From contig NZ_JAMTCS010000009.1 of assembly GCF_024171955.1 (NCBI RefSeq), positions 208,741-272,740 of the forward strand: a stretch of 64,000 nt of DNA, in the 5' to 3' direction. Within the stretch, counting starts at the first letter, position 1, and every line of letters starts with the position of its first letter. The translations under genes and the position numbers were made by a program. This DNA is from Promicromonospora thailandica. GTDB lineage: Bacteria; Actinomycetota; Actinomycetes; Actinomycetales; Cellulomonadaceae. The notes beneath the pieces are model-generated. The model had not been told where the DNA came from, did no database searches, and worked only from the letters and a program-made list of their open reading frames with translations. Below, piece after piece: positions 23,431-31,548 of the stretch.

Positions 23431-25947
23431 GTGCTGCTTCCTGACGTGTCGGTGCCCGGGGCCGACCTGCCCGTCCGGGAGGTCCTGCCCGCCACCGTCG
23501 ACGCGGTGCGGTCGCACGGCACCGCCGTGCTCGTCGCACCGCCCGGCTCCGGCAAGACCTCGCTGCTGCCGCTCGCCCTGGCCGACGCGCTCGGCGGCAC
23601 GGTCGTCGTCGCCGAACCGCGCCGCGTGGCGACCCGCGCGGCCGCCGCCCGCCTCGCCACCCTGATCGGTGAACCGCTCGGGCAGCGCGTCGGCCACGCC
23701 ATGCGCGGCGAGCGCAGCGGCGGCACGGACCTCCGTGTCGAGGTGGTCACCACCGGCCTGCTCGTGCGGCGCCTGCAGCAGGACCCGGAGCTGCCGGGCG
23801 TCTCCGCGATCGTCATCGACGAGTGCCACGAACGGCACCTCGACGCGGACCTGCTGCTCGCCCTCTGCGTCGACGTGCGGACCAACCTCCGCGACGACCT
23901 GGCGCTCGTCGCGACCTCGGCCACCGCGGACACGGCGCGCCTGGGGAGCGCCCTCGGCTCCGCCGCACCCGCACCCGTGATCACCGCGTCGGCCGTGCGG
24001 TACGACGTGGCCGTCGAGTGGGCACCGCCGCCGGTCGCGACACCCCTGCTGCCCGGCGGGCGGGTCGACCCACGGCTGCTCGACCACGTCGCCGCCGTCG
24101 TGCGGCGGGCGCTCGCGGAGAACGAGGGCGACGTCCTCGTGTTCGTGCCGGGAGAGGCCGAGATCGACGGTGTGACCCGGCGGTTGGCCGGCGAGAACGT
24201 GCTGCCGCTGTTCGGCCGCCAGTCCCGGGCCGAGCAGGACCGTGCGCTGACGCCGTCCGGCACGCGCCGGACCGTGGTCACGACGTCGGTCGCGGAGAGC
24301 TCGCTGACCGTGCCGGGCGTGCGCGTGGTGGTGGACTCGGGGCTGGCCCGCGAGCCGCGCACCGACCAGTCCCGTGGCCTCGGTGCGCTGGTCACCCGGC
24401 GGGTGTCGCGGTCGTCGGCCGACCAGCGGGCGGGCCGCGCCGGACGCGAGGCTCCCGGCCGGGTCTACCGGTGCTGGTCCGCGACCGACCATGCCCGTCT
24501 CGACGACCACGCGGCGCCCGAGATCGCGACCGCCGACCTGGCGTCCTTCGCCCTCGACCTCGCGGCGTGGGGCGCGCCCGGCGGGGCGGGTCTGGCCCTG
24601 CTCGACGCGCCGCCGGAGGCGGCGATGACGGCGGCCACCGAGCTGCTGCGCCGGATCGAGGCCGTGGACGAGGACGGCCGGATCACGCGGCGCGGCCGGC
24701 GGATCGCGGCGGTAGGCGCGCACCCGCGCCTCGCACGAGCGCTGCTCGACGGCGCACCGCTGGTCGGCGCCGACCGGGCCCGCGAGGTCGTGGCGCTGCT
24801 GTCCGACGACGCGGGCCGCGGCTCGGGCGACGACCTCCCGGCCCGGTGGCGGGCCCTGCGCCGGGGCGAGGACCGCGGGGCCACCGCCCGCTGGCGCGAG
24901 GAGGTCAAGCGCCTCGGCCGCGGCGCGCCCGCCGGACGCGAGGCGCCGGGGGAGCCCGCACGGCGCGTGCCGGACGACCTCGCGGCGGGGATCGTGGTGG
25001 GCCTGGCGTACCCGGACCGGATCGCCAGGGTCCGGTCGACCGGTTCGGCCACCTATCAGATGTCCGGGGGTACCGGCGCCGCGCTGGACCCGCGGTCGCC
25101 GCTGCGGGGTACCGACTGGCTGGCCGTCGCGGTCGCGGACCGGGCGCCCGGCCGCGCCGACGCCCGGATCCGCTCGGCGGCGCCGATCGACGAGGCCACG
25201 GCGCGCGACGTCGCGGGCGACCTCGTCGCGACCACCGACCAGATCCGCTGGGACGACGACCGGGTGGTGACCCGTCGGGTCGAGACGCTCGGCGCGATCG
25301 TGCTGAACGACGCCCCGCTGACCCGGCCCGACCCGCTGCTCGTGCAGGCGGCGGTCCGCGACGGTCTGCGCCGCAGCGGGCTGTCCGTGCTGCACTGGTC
25401 GGAGGCGGCGCTCGCCCTGCGGGAGCGGCTCGCGTTCTGTCAAGCGCACCTCGGGGTGCCGTGGCCCGCTGTCGACGACGAGGCGCTGCTGGCCGGGCTG
25501 GACGACTGGCTCGGCACCGAGCTGGCCGCGGTCCGCGGCGCGCGTGACCTCGCCCGCATCGACGTGGCGGCCGGTCTTCGGCGGCTCCTGCCCTGGCCCG
25601 ACGCGGCCCGGTTCGACGAGCTCGCGCCGGAGCGGATCATGGTGCCGTCGGGCTCCGCGGTGCGCCTCGCCTACGACGGCGCCGCGCCGCCGGTCCTCGC
25701 GGTGAAGCTGCAGGAGGTGTTCGGCTGGACCGCCACCCCGACCGTCGCGGACGGCCGCGTGCCGGTCGTGCTGCACCTGCTGTCTCCCGCCCGGCGCCCG
25801 GCCGCGATCACGAGCGACCTGGCGTCGTTCTGGCAGCAGGGCTACCCGCAGGTCCGGGCCGACCTGCGGGCGCGCTACCCCCGCCACCCGTGGCCGGAGG
25901 ACCCGCTGTCAGCCGTGGCGACGGGGCGCGCGAAGCCCCGGCGGTGA
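23431..25947 (+). CDS. hrpB: ATP-dependent helicase HrpB
   Basis: This 838-residue DEAH-type helicase has Walker A APPGSGKTS (36-44), the DEAH-variant DECH (about 130-133) in IVIDECHER, motif III ATSATAD, and motif VI QRAGRAGRE (about 332-340). These are followed by the HA2-like and HrpB-specific C-terminal domains (LPW...RFDELAPERI near 710-730). HrpB proteins are of unclear function in bacteria, probably acting on RNA. The GTG start is close to the family N-terminus (LP-x-x-x-V-L-P). The length is normal for HrpB. It is followed by the palindromic element and then by a convergent gene. Confidence 0.93.
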   Translation: MLLPDVSVPGADLPVREVLPATVDAVRSHGTAVLVAPPGSGKTSLLPLALADALGGTVVVAEPRRVATRAAAARLATLIGEPLGQRVGHAMRGERSGGTDLRVEVVTTGLLVRRLQQDPELPGVSAIVIDECHERHLDADLLLALCVDVRTNLRDDLALVATSATADTARLGSALGSAAPAPVITASAVRYDVAVEWAPPPVATPLLPGGRVDPRLLDHVAAVVRRALAENEGDVLVFVPGEAEIDGVTRRLAGENVLPLFGRQSRAEQDRALTPSGTRRTVVTTSVAESSLTVPGVRVVVDSGLAREPRTDQSRGLGALVTRRVSRSSADQRAGRAGREAPGRVYRCWSATDHARLDDHAAPEIATADLASFALDLAAWGAPGGAGLALLDAPPEAAMTAATELLRRIEAVDEDGRITRRGRRIAAVGAHPRLARALLDGAPLVGADRAREVVALLSDDAGRGSGDDLPARWRALRRGEDRGATARWREEVKRLGRGAPAGREAPGEPARRVPDDLAAGIVVGLAYPDRIARVRSTGSATYQMSGGTGAALDPRSPLRGTDWLAVAVADRAPGRADARIRSAAPIDEATARDVAGDLVATTDQIRWDDDRVVTRRVETLGAIVLNDAPLTRPDPLLVQAAVRDGLRRSGLSVLHWSEAALALRERLAFCQAHLGVPWPAVDDEALLAGLDDWLGTELAAVRGARDLARIDVAAGLRRLLPWPDAARFDELAPERIMVPSGSAVRLAYDGAAPPVLAVKLQEVFGWTATPTVADGRVPVVLHLLSPARRPAAITSDLASFWQQGYPQVRADLRARYPRHPWPEDPLSAVATGRAKPRR

Positions 25948-25952
25948 GCGTC

Positions 25953-26018
25953 GAGGTCGGTCGCTTGTCACGAGATCGGTCCCTCGAAGGACCGATCTCG
26001 AGGCAACCGACCGACCTC
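25953..26018. repeat. long palindromic intergenic element, copy 2
   Basis: Two 29-nt arms (25953-25981 and 25990-26018) are inverted copies with three mismatches around an 8-nt loop CCTCGAAG. The inner arms GAGATCGGTC / GACCGATCTC and the loop end GAAG are identical to copy 1 at 4913-4970. As in copy 1, it fills the gap between two convergent transcripts. Confidence 0.82.
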
Positions 26019-26032
26019 GCCGCGCTCGGTGG

Positions 26033-26959
26033 TCACCCCTCCTGGGGTGTGACCCTGATGATCGTCTTGCCCGCGACGCGGCCGGTCGGGTTGAAGGCCT
26101 CGACCGCCTCGGTGAGCGGGTGCACGGCCGCGACGCGGGTCCGCAGCCGCCCCTCCCGCACGCGACGGGCCAGCTCGGTCAGCTGGGGGCGGCTCACCTC
26201 GACCACGAAGAACACCGCGCGTCCGCGCTCCGGCTGCCGCGCCGGCGGCTCGGCGACCGTGACGAAGGTGCCGCCCGGCCGGACCAGGTCGATCGAGCGG
26301 TCGCCGATCTCCCCGCCGATGACGTCGAGCACCAGGTCCACCGGCCCCACGGCACCGAGCTCGTCGGCGCCGAGGTCGACGAACTCGTGCGCGCCGAGGT
26401 CGAGCGCGGCGGCGCGGTCCGCGGTCCGGCCGGTACCGACGACGTGCGCCCCCGCCTCCCGGGCGAGCTGCGTCACGACGGAGCCGACGCCGCCCGCGGC
26501 GCCGTGCACCAGGACGCTCTGGCCGGCCTCGAGCCGCCCGTGCTCGAACAGGCCCTGCCACGCGGTCAGGCCCGAGATGGGCAGGCTCGCGGCCGTGACG
26601 ACGTCGATGTCGGCCGGCAGCGGCGCGAGGTTGCGGGCCTCGACCGCCACGTACTCGGCGAGGGTGCCGTCTCGGGTCCAGTCCGCGAGCCCGAACACCC
26701 GCTGCCCGACGCCGAGCCCCGTCGTGCCGTACCCCAGCTCGGTGACGACACCGGCGAGCTCGTGCCCGGGAATGCTCGGCGTGCGGTCGCGGCCTGCCCG
26801 GTCCGTCCAGGTGGCGGGCCAGGTCAGCTCGCCGGGCGTGAAGCCGGAGGCGTGCACGCGCACGACGACGTCGTTCTCCGCCGGGGTCGGTTCCGGGCGG
26901 TCGGTCAGCCGCATGCCCGCGGTCCCGGCGTCGGGGTCGGTGACGGTGATGGCCTTCAT
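26033..26959 (-). CDS. zinc-type alcohol dehydrogenase/quinone reductase-like enzyme
   Basis: This 308-residue medium-chain dehydrogenase/reductase has a GroES-like N-terminal domain (SIPGHELAGVV near 62-72) and a Rossmann domain with VLVHGAAGGVGSVV (about 149-162). The zinc-binding Cys and His residues of true alcohol dehydrogenases are absent, so it fits the NADPH:quinone oxidoreductase/zeta-crystallin group. An AGGAGG site lies seven bases before the ATG. It is 75 bases downstream of the SigJ-like sigma factor on the same strand and is a plausible target or partner of it. Confidence 0.88.
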   Translation of the reverse strand: MKAITVTDPDAGTAGMRLTDRPEPTPAENDVVVRVHASGFTPGELTWPATWTDRAGRDRTPSIPGHELAGVVTELGYGTTGLGVGQRVFGLADWTRDGTLAEYVAVEARNLAPLPADIDVVTAASLPISGLTAWQGLFEHGRLEAGQSVLVHGAAGGVGSVVTQLAREAGAHVVGTGRTADRAAALDLGAHEFVDLGADELGAVGPVDLVLDVIGGEIGDRSIDLVRPGGTFVTVAEPPARQPERGRAVFFVVEVSRPQLTELARRVREGRLRTRVAAVHPLTEAVEAFNPTGRVAGKTIIRVTPQEG

Positions 26960-27034
26960 CGGGGTCCTCCTGGTGCTGTGGTCTCGCCGCGCGTACGAGC
27001 TGTCACCACATGGACGAGGCAGGGGAGCCCGCTG

Positions 27035-27925
27035 TCAGGTCCGGCCGCCGGGCCACTGCGCGAGCTTGTGCGGGTTCCACTGGACCAGCACGTCGACGAC
27101 GACGCCGTCGCGCACCACGAGCTCGAGCACGCCGGTCACCGCGCCGTCGTGCTCGAACGTCAGCACCCTGCCGTTGCCGGGGCCCGCCAGCACGACCGGG
27201 CTCTGCCGCGCGAGCACGCCGACCAGGAACCGTGCCACCTTGTCCGCCCCGCGCACGGGGTTGAGGGCGGCGCGGACGATACCGCCGCCGTCCGACCGGA
27301 GCGTCACCTCCGGGTGAAGGAGCCGCACGAGCGCGGTGACGTCGCCCGTGTTCGCCGCCTGCCGGAAGGTCGCGGTGAGGCGGGCGCTCGCGCCGCCGTC
27401 TGCCGCGGGTCCCGCTGCGGCGACGCGCGCGCGGGCCGACGACGCGAGCTGCCGCACCGCGCCCGGCGACCGGCCGAGGACCTCTGCGATCTCGGCGACG
27501 GGGTAGCCGAACACGTCACGCAGCACGAAAGCCACCCGCTCGGCCGGGGTCATGGACTCCATGACGGTCAGCAGCGCGAGGCTCACCGACTCCGCCCGTA
27601 CGGCCCGGAGCTCGGGGTCGTCGTCGCGCGGTGCCGGCACGCCGTAGCGGCCGTCGGGGACGGGTTCGGGCAGCCACGGTCCCACGTAGCGTTCGCGCCG
27701 CCGGGGCGCGCTCTTGAGCACGTCCAGGCAGATCCGGCTGGTGGTCCGCACGAACCACCCCACCGGGTTGCCCACTGCCGCCCGCGCGGTGCCGTCGAGC
27801 CGGTACCAGCGCACGAACGCCTCCTGCACGGCGTCCTCGGCGTCGGCGACCGTCCCGAGCATGCGGTACGCGACGCCCACCAGCCGGTCGCGGTCGAGGT
27901 CCGGGACGGGCCAGCCCTGGGTCAT
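27035..27925 (-). CDS. ECF41/SigJ-like sigma factor with SnoaL-like C-terminus
   Basis: This 296-residue RNA polymerase sigma factor has region 2 (YRMLGTVADAEDAVQEAFVR, about 20-39), region 4 helix-turn-helix (VFGYPVAEIAEVLGRSPGAV) and a C-terminal SnoaL-like domain of about 120 residues. The linker motif WLPEP (84-88) and the DGGG motif (about 211-214) are hallmarks of the ECF41 group. In that group the fused domain controls the sigma factor in place of an anti-sigma factor. ECF41 genes usually neighbour an oxidoreductase, decarboxylase or epimerase gene; here a quinone-reductase-like gene follows. I could not find the reported ECF41 promoter motif in the right orientation before that gene. 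Confidence 0.88.
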   Translation of the reverse strand: MTQGWPVPDLDRDRLVGVAYRMLGTVADAEDAVQEAFVRWYRLDGTARAAVGNPVGWFVRTTSRICLDVLKSAPRRRERYVGPWLPEPVPDGRYGVPAPRDDDPELRAVRAESVSLALLTVMESMTPAERVAFVLRDVFGYPVAEIAEVLGRSPGAVRQLASSARARVAAAGPAADGGASARLTATFRQAANTGDVTALVRLLHPEVTLRSDGGGIVRAALNPVRGADKVARFLVGVLARQSPVVLAGPGNGRVLTFEHDGAVTGVLELVVRDGVVVDVLVQWNPHKLAQWPGGRT

Positions 27926-27979
27926 GCGCCCATCATGCCCCCGACCGGAGCCGGGTCGTCGCCGGTTATCCTGGCTCGC

Positions 27980-28522
27980 ATGTCCGTCACGACCTCCCTC
28001 GGGGACGACTGGGTCCCGGCGCCGGACGGCGTCCGCGAGCGCCACGCGGCCCGCGTCATCCTGGTGGACGACGCCGGCCGGGTGCTGGTGGTGCGCGGGC
28101 ACGACGCGGACCAGCCGGAGCGCTCCTGGTGGTTCACCGTGGGCGGCGGCATCGACGCGGGGGAGACGCCGGTCGACGCCGCGCTGCGTGAGACGCGCGA
28201 GGAGGCCGGGCTGACGCTGGCCGCCGGTGACCTGGTGGGTCCGGTGCTGACCCGGACGGGCGTGTTCGAGTTCTTCGCGGAGACGTGCCGCCAGCACGAG
28301 GTGTTCTACCTGGCCCGGGTGGCGGACGCCGTCGAGGTGTCCGCGGCGGGGTGGACCGAGGCCGAGCGGGAGCTGCTGGACGAGATGGCCTGGCTGACGC
28401 CGGCGCAGCTGCGCGACCAGCCGCTGGAGGTGTTCCCGCCGGAGCTGCCCGACGTCGTCGACCACCTGGTGTCGGGGTGGGACGGCGAGGTGCGCCACCT
28501 GGGTGTCCAGCTGGACGACTGA
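27980..28522 (+). CDS. Nudix hydrolase
   Basis: This 180-residue protein has a complete Nudix box from about 55 to 77. It starts GGGIDAGET and continues to RETREEAGL, matching G-x5-E-x7-R-E-U-x-E-E-x-G. It should hydrolyse a nucleoside diphosphate linked to another moiety with Mg2+. The substrate cannot be predicted. It is divergent from the sigma factor gene (54 bases apart) and stands upstream of the SipW operon with a 220-bp gap. Confidence 0.9.
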   Translation: MSVTTSLGDDWVPAPDGVRERHAARVILVDDAGRVLVVRGHDADQPERSWWFTVGGGIDAGETPVDAALRETREEAGLTLAAGDLVGPVLTRTGVFEFFAETCRQHEVFYLARVADAVEVSAAGWTEAERELLDEMAWLTPAQLRDQPLEVFPPELPDVVDHLVSGWDGEVRHLGVQLDD

Positions 28523-28742
28523 GTGGTTTTGTACCGTCCGTAAGAACTGACATTCTCAGAATGCACCGCGACGGTCAGCAGATGTCGTCTCGGCACCGTT
28601 GAATCGACCTAACGGGTTGTTCCCGGTGCATTTCCGGCGCCATTCTTCAAGGATTTCGGGTGACGCCCGTTCTGCCCGTGCAACGTAGAGCAACCGTGCT
28701 TAGCGTGAAACGCGCAGGGGACTCCTACGGAAGGCGCACGTC
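28523..28742 (+). promoter_or_regulatory. leader/promoter region of SipW operon with a palindrome
   Basis: This gap is less GC-rich than its surroundings. It contains the perfect palindrome CATTCT-C-AGAATG (28551-28563), a candidate operator, and it ends with GGAAGG shortly before the first gene of the operon. No gene is supported in it. Confidence 0.4.
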
Positions 28743-29294
28743 ATGGAACGACTTACCAAGGCCGCGCTCGCGACGGGCGGTGCTGCCGTGCTGCTGCTCG
28801 GCGGTGCGGGGACGATCGCGTACTGGACGGCCGAGGGAACGGCGGACGGCCCCGACATCGTCTCCGGCAGCTTTACGGTGGCCGCGACGGCGTGTGACGA
28901 CACGTGGACCCTTGATGACGACACCCCGCTGCCCGCTGACGGCGCGATCGTGCCAGGAGAGACGGTCAGCCTGGAATGCGTCTATACGATGGAAGCCGAA
29001 GGCGAGCACCTGGCGTTGGGCGGCGTGGAGGTGAGCGCGCCGGAATGGGTGGAGGAGAACGCCTTCACGGCAGAGCTGACCCTTGCCGAACCGGTGGTCA
29101 CGGTGAACGGTGGCGAGGCGACCTTGCCGGCGCCGATCGTCACGGGCGACACGGTGGGAGTCCTTCTTGGCGTGACGTTCGACGGTGAGACCGCCACCAA
29201 CGACTCCCAGTCGCCGACGGGGGCGGAGCTGACGGCCGCTCTGGCCGAGGTCACCGTGACCATGACACAGGCGCACGCGGAGGCGGCCGGCTGA
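28743..29294 (+). CDS. alternate-type signal peptide protein (SipW substrate)
   Basis: This 183-residue exported protein has an N-terminus that runs from MERLTKAALATGGAAVLLLG through GAGTIAYWTAEGT. That is the alternate signal peptide recognised by SipW-type peptidases (compare TasA, camelysin and TIGR04089 proteins). Cleavage is expected just before or within the A-x-W-T region. The mature part is acidic, beta-rich and Thr/Val-rich, and contains two cysteines. Related Bacillus proteins form biofilm fibres; that role here is an inference. It is the first gene of a four-gene operon with its own peptidase, one base before the peptidase start. Confidence 0.85.
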   Translation: MERLTKAALATGGAAVLLLGGAGTIAYWTAEGTADGPDIVSGSFTVAATACDDTWTLDDDTPLPADGAIVPGETVSLECVYTMEAEGEHLALGGVEVSAPEWVEENAFTAELTLAEPVVTVNGGEATLPAPIVTGDTVGVLLGVTFDGETATNDSQSPTGAELTAALAEVTVTMTQAHAEAAG

Positions 29295-29295
29295 C

Positions 29296-30504
29296 ATGCG
29301 AACCGTGCTCCTCTTCCTGGGGCGCGTCGCCGCAGTGGTCGTGATCGTGCTCGGTGGGGCGGCCCTGGCCGCCGGCGTGCTGGTGCCCCGACTCACCGGG
29401 GCGACCCCGTACGTGGTGCTCAGTGGATCGATGGCGCCGACTCTGCCTGCGGGGGCGCTGGTCGTCGTACGCCCGGTGGATCCTGCGGGTATCCGGACCG
29501 GCGATGTCATCACCTATCAGGTCCGCTCGGGCGAGCCCGTCGTGGCGACGCACCGCGTGGTCGGGATCGGTTCCACCGCTGCGGGCGAGCGCACCTTTCG
29601 AACGCGGGGCGATGCGAACGGTGCCGATGACGTACATCCGGTCCGGGCGGTCCAGGTGCAGGGGCGCCTCTGGTACTTCGTGCCCTACCTCGGCCGGGCC
29701 GGCACGTTGCTGACGGGTGAGCAGCGCGAGACGCTGACCGCCGTGCTCGCGGTCGGGCTGATCGGATACGCGGGCTGGCAGGTCCGTGCCGCGGTCCAGG
29801 AGCGTCGGGCCGTGACGCAGACCGCGGGGACCGGACCGACCGCGAGGCGGTCGAGCTCTGCACGGGGGTCGTCCGGCGGGTCCCGGGCCACGGGACTGGT
29901 CCTTGCCGTCGTGTTGTCCGGATCGGTATGGACACCAGGGGCGCCGGCGCGAGCGGAGGCGGGTGCGCCGGACCGACCACCATCGGTGGGGCTCAGCCTG
30001 GACGGCCGGACGTGGAACCAGGACAGTGTCTCGCCGCTGTTCGACAGGGGGATGCGGTGGGTCCCGGGCGATGTGGCGAGTGCGACCTTCTACGTGCGCA
30101 ACGACTCGCGGGCTCCCGTTGCAGGGCAGGCAGAGGTGCTGATGGGGCCCGGATCCGAGGTGCTGACACGCGAGCTGTCCTTCCGCACCCGGCTCGCCGG
30201 TGCGGCGTGGCGTCACGGCGTGCGGTCGGCTCCGGTAGTGCTCGCGCCGGGTGACGTGGTCCCGGTGGACGTCGAGGTGGCGTTCGCGTCAGGAGCCATG
30301 AACGAGACTCAGAGGTCGCGCGTGGCGCTCGAGATCCGCGTCGCGCTGACGGACGTCGCGGTGCCGCCAGGGCAGGAGCCAGGTGCGCCGGTGGCCCCGG
30401 AGCAAGAACCGCTGGCCCCGACGGGAGCGAACCCGCTCGTTCTGCTGCTCCTGGCCGTGGCCGCGGTGCTTGCCGGGACGGCCCTGTGGAGGCGGCATGG
30501 CTGA
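29296..30504 (+). CDS. sipW: SipW-type signal peptidase fused to an anchored extracellular domain
   Basis: This 402-residue protein has two parts. Residues 1-170 form an ER-type (S26B) signal peptidase: a membrane helix at 5-28, catalytic Ser45 in SGSMAP, His86 in ATHRVVG, acidic residue Asp106 in RGDAN, and a second helix at about 148-165. After a low-complexity linker (170-198) comes another hydrophobic segment ending APARA (199-220). This resembles an internal signal peptide. Next is a beta-rich domain of about 150 residues. It ends with LAPTG (373-377), a membrane helix and Arg-Arg-His-Gly, a sortase-type sorting signal. The frame is open throughout, so this is a true fusion or an assembly error joining two genes. 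Confidence 0.85.
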   Translation: MRTVLLFLGRVAAVVVIVLGGAALAAGVLVPRLTGATPYVVLSGSMAPTLPAGALVVVRPVDPAGIRTGDVITYQVRSGEPVVATHRVVGIGSTAAGERTFRTRGDANGADDVHPVRAVQVQGRLWYFVPYLGRAGTLLTGEQRETLTAVLAVGLIGYAGWQVRAAVQERRAVTQTAGTGPTARRSSSARGSSGGSRATGLVLAVVLSGSVWTPGAPARAEAGAPDRPPSVGLSLDGRTWNQDSVSPLFDRGMRWVPGDVASATFYVRNDSRAPVAGQAEVLMGPGSEVLTRELSFRTRLAGAAWRHGVRSAPVVLAPGDVVPVDVEVAFASGAMNETQRSRVALEIRVALTDVAVPPGQEPGAPVAPEQEPLAPTGANPLVLLLLAVAAVLAGTALWRRHG

Positions 30505-31099
30505 GAGAAGGTACCGGGCAGGCGTCGTGGCGCTGCTCGTCCTGGCGCTCTGCGCGAGCGGTGGTGTCGCATGGGCGTGGTGGTCGGTCGCAGGGACGGC
30601 CCAGGCGCCGCCCGTGGCATCGGGCCGGCTGGACCTGACAGGTGGACCGGCGACCGGTCAGGAGTTCCTTGTGGGTCCGGGCGGCACTTGGTCCTACCCG
30701 GTGCTCACCCTGCCTGCGGCGCTCCCCGGGGAGAGCGTCGCGCGGGCGATGGTGCTGCGCGCCGGCGGGACCACCGACCTGACGGTCTCGGGCACGGTGT
30801 CGGCGGAGTCCGACGTGCTGGGGCCGGACCTCCTGGTCACCGTGACCCGGGACGGTGCGCCCAGCAACACGACGGTGGACGGGTTGCGAACCGGGACCTG
30901 CTCCGGAACCACCCTCGTCACCAGGCAGCCGGTCGGTACGACGCCGTCGACGTTCCTGCCTGGCACCTTCGCCGCGGCGGAGACCGTGATCACCCTGTGC
31001 GTGGTGCTCGGGCTCGACAGCGATGCGCCGAGCAGCGTGCAGAACCAGACCACCACGGTCGCGTTCGCGGTCTCCGCACGGCAGGCGGCGGCGCCATGA
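30497..31099 (+). CDS. SipW-type signal peptide protein
   Basis: This 200-residue exported protein starts MAERRYRAGVVALLVLALCA and runs into GGVAWAWWSVAGTAQ, the alternate signal peptide with a W-W before the cleavage region. The mature part is Thr/Val/Gly-rich beta structure with two cysteines. The start overlaps the peptidase gene by eight bases, and the end overlaps the next gene (ATGA), so all three should be made together. Function is unknown; a fibre subunit or accessory role is inferred from TasA-like loci. Confidence 0.75.
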   Translation: MAERRYRAGVVALLVLALCASGGVAWAWWSVAGTAQAPPVASGRLDLTGGPATGQEFLVGPGGTWSYPVLTLPAALPGESVARAMVLRAGGTTDLTVSGTVSAESDVLGPDLLVTVTRDGAPSNTTVDGLRTGTCSGTTLVTRQPVGTTPSTFLPGTFAAAETVITLCVVLGLDSDAPSSVQNQTTTVAFAVSARQAAAP

Positions 31100-31503
31100 G
31101 ACGTGCACGGTTGCGGCTGGTGATGGTGGCGCTGGCGCTGCTGCTGCTCGCGGGCGGTACGGTTTCGGCGTGGGCCTGGTGGACCGACCAGGGGACAGTG
31201 CGGTCCGGAGCCGTGGCGACGGCGGTCTTGCCCGCGCCGACCGCACGGTGCGGTGCGGTCGGCGTCGCATCGGTGAGGTTCGACTGGACCTCTGTGACCG
31301 GCGCGACGAGGTACGTGGTGCACTACGGGGCGAACGGCGCGCGTACGCAGGTGACCACGGGGACGAGCTTCCTCGCCCTGGACCTGATCGGGCAGGGCAC
31401 GTTCTGGGTCACCGCACAGCGGCAGTTCACGGGCACCACGTGGACGTCGGTCCCGTCGAACCGGCTCACCTACACCGTGGCGGCGGTCTCGCTGTGCGGC
31501 TGA
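31096..31503 (+). CDS. SipW-type signal peptide protein, fibronectin III-like
   Basis: This 135-residue exported protein has an N-terminus MRRARLRLVMVALALLLLAG followed by GTVSAWAWWTDQGT, again the alternate signal. The mature part (ARCGAVGVASVRFDWTSVTG ... TRYVVHY) resembles a small fibronectin type III or similar beta-sandwich with two cysteines near its ends that may form a disulfide. It is the last gene of the SipW operon and overlaps the previous gene by four bases. Confidence 0.72.
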   Translation: MRRARLRLVMVALALLLLAGGTVSAWAWWTDQGTVRSGAVATAVLPAPTARCGAVGVASVRFDWTSVTGATRYVVHYGANGARTQVTTGTSFLALDLIGQGTFWVTAQRQFTGTTWTSVPSNRLTYTVAAVSLCG

Positions 31504-31531
31504 GGCCCCCGTCGGGCTCTGGCGCGCGCCG

Positions 31532-31548
31532 TAGAATGGTGGGTTGTG
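31532..31548 (+). promoter_or_regulatory. probable leaderless promoter of pdxT
   Basis: TAGAAT at 31532-31537 is followed eight bases later by the GTG start with no ribosome binding site between. This is the pattern of leaderless transcripts common in actinobacteria. Confidence 0.5.

Noticed and set aside
26960..27034. ECF41 target promoter before the quinone-reductase-like gene
   Set aside because: A TGTCAC string is present but on the opposite strand, pointing back into the sigma factor gene, so it was not annotated.
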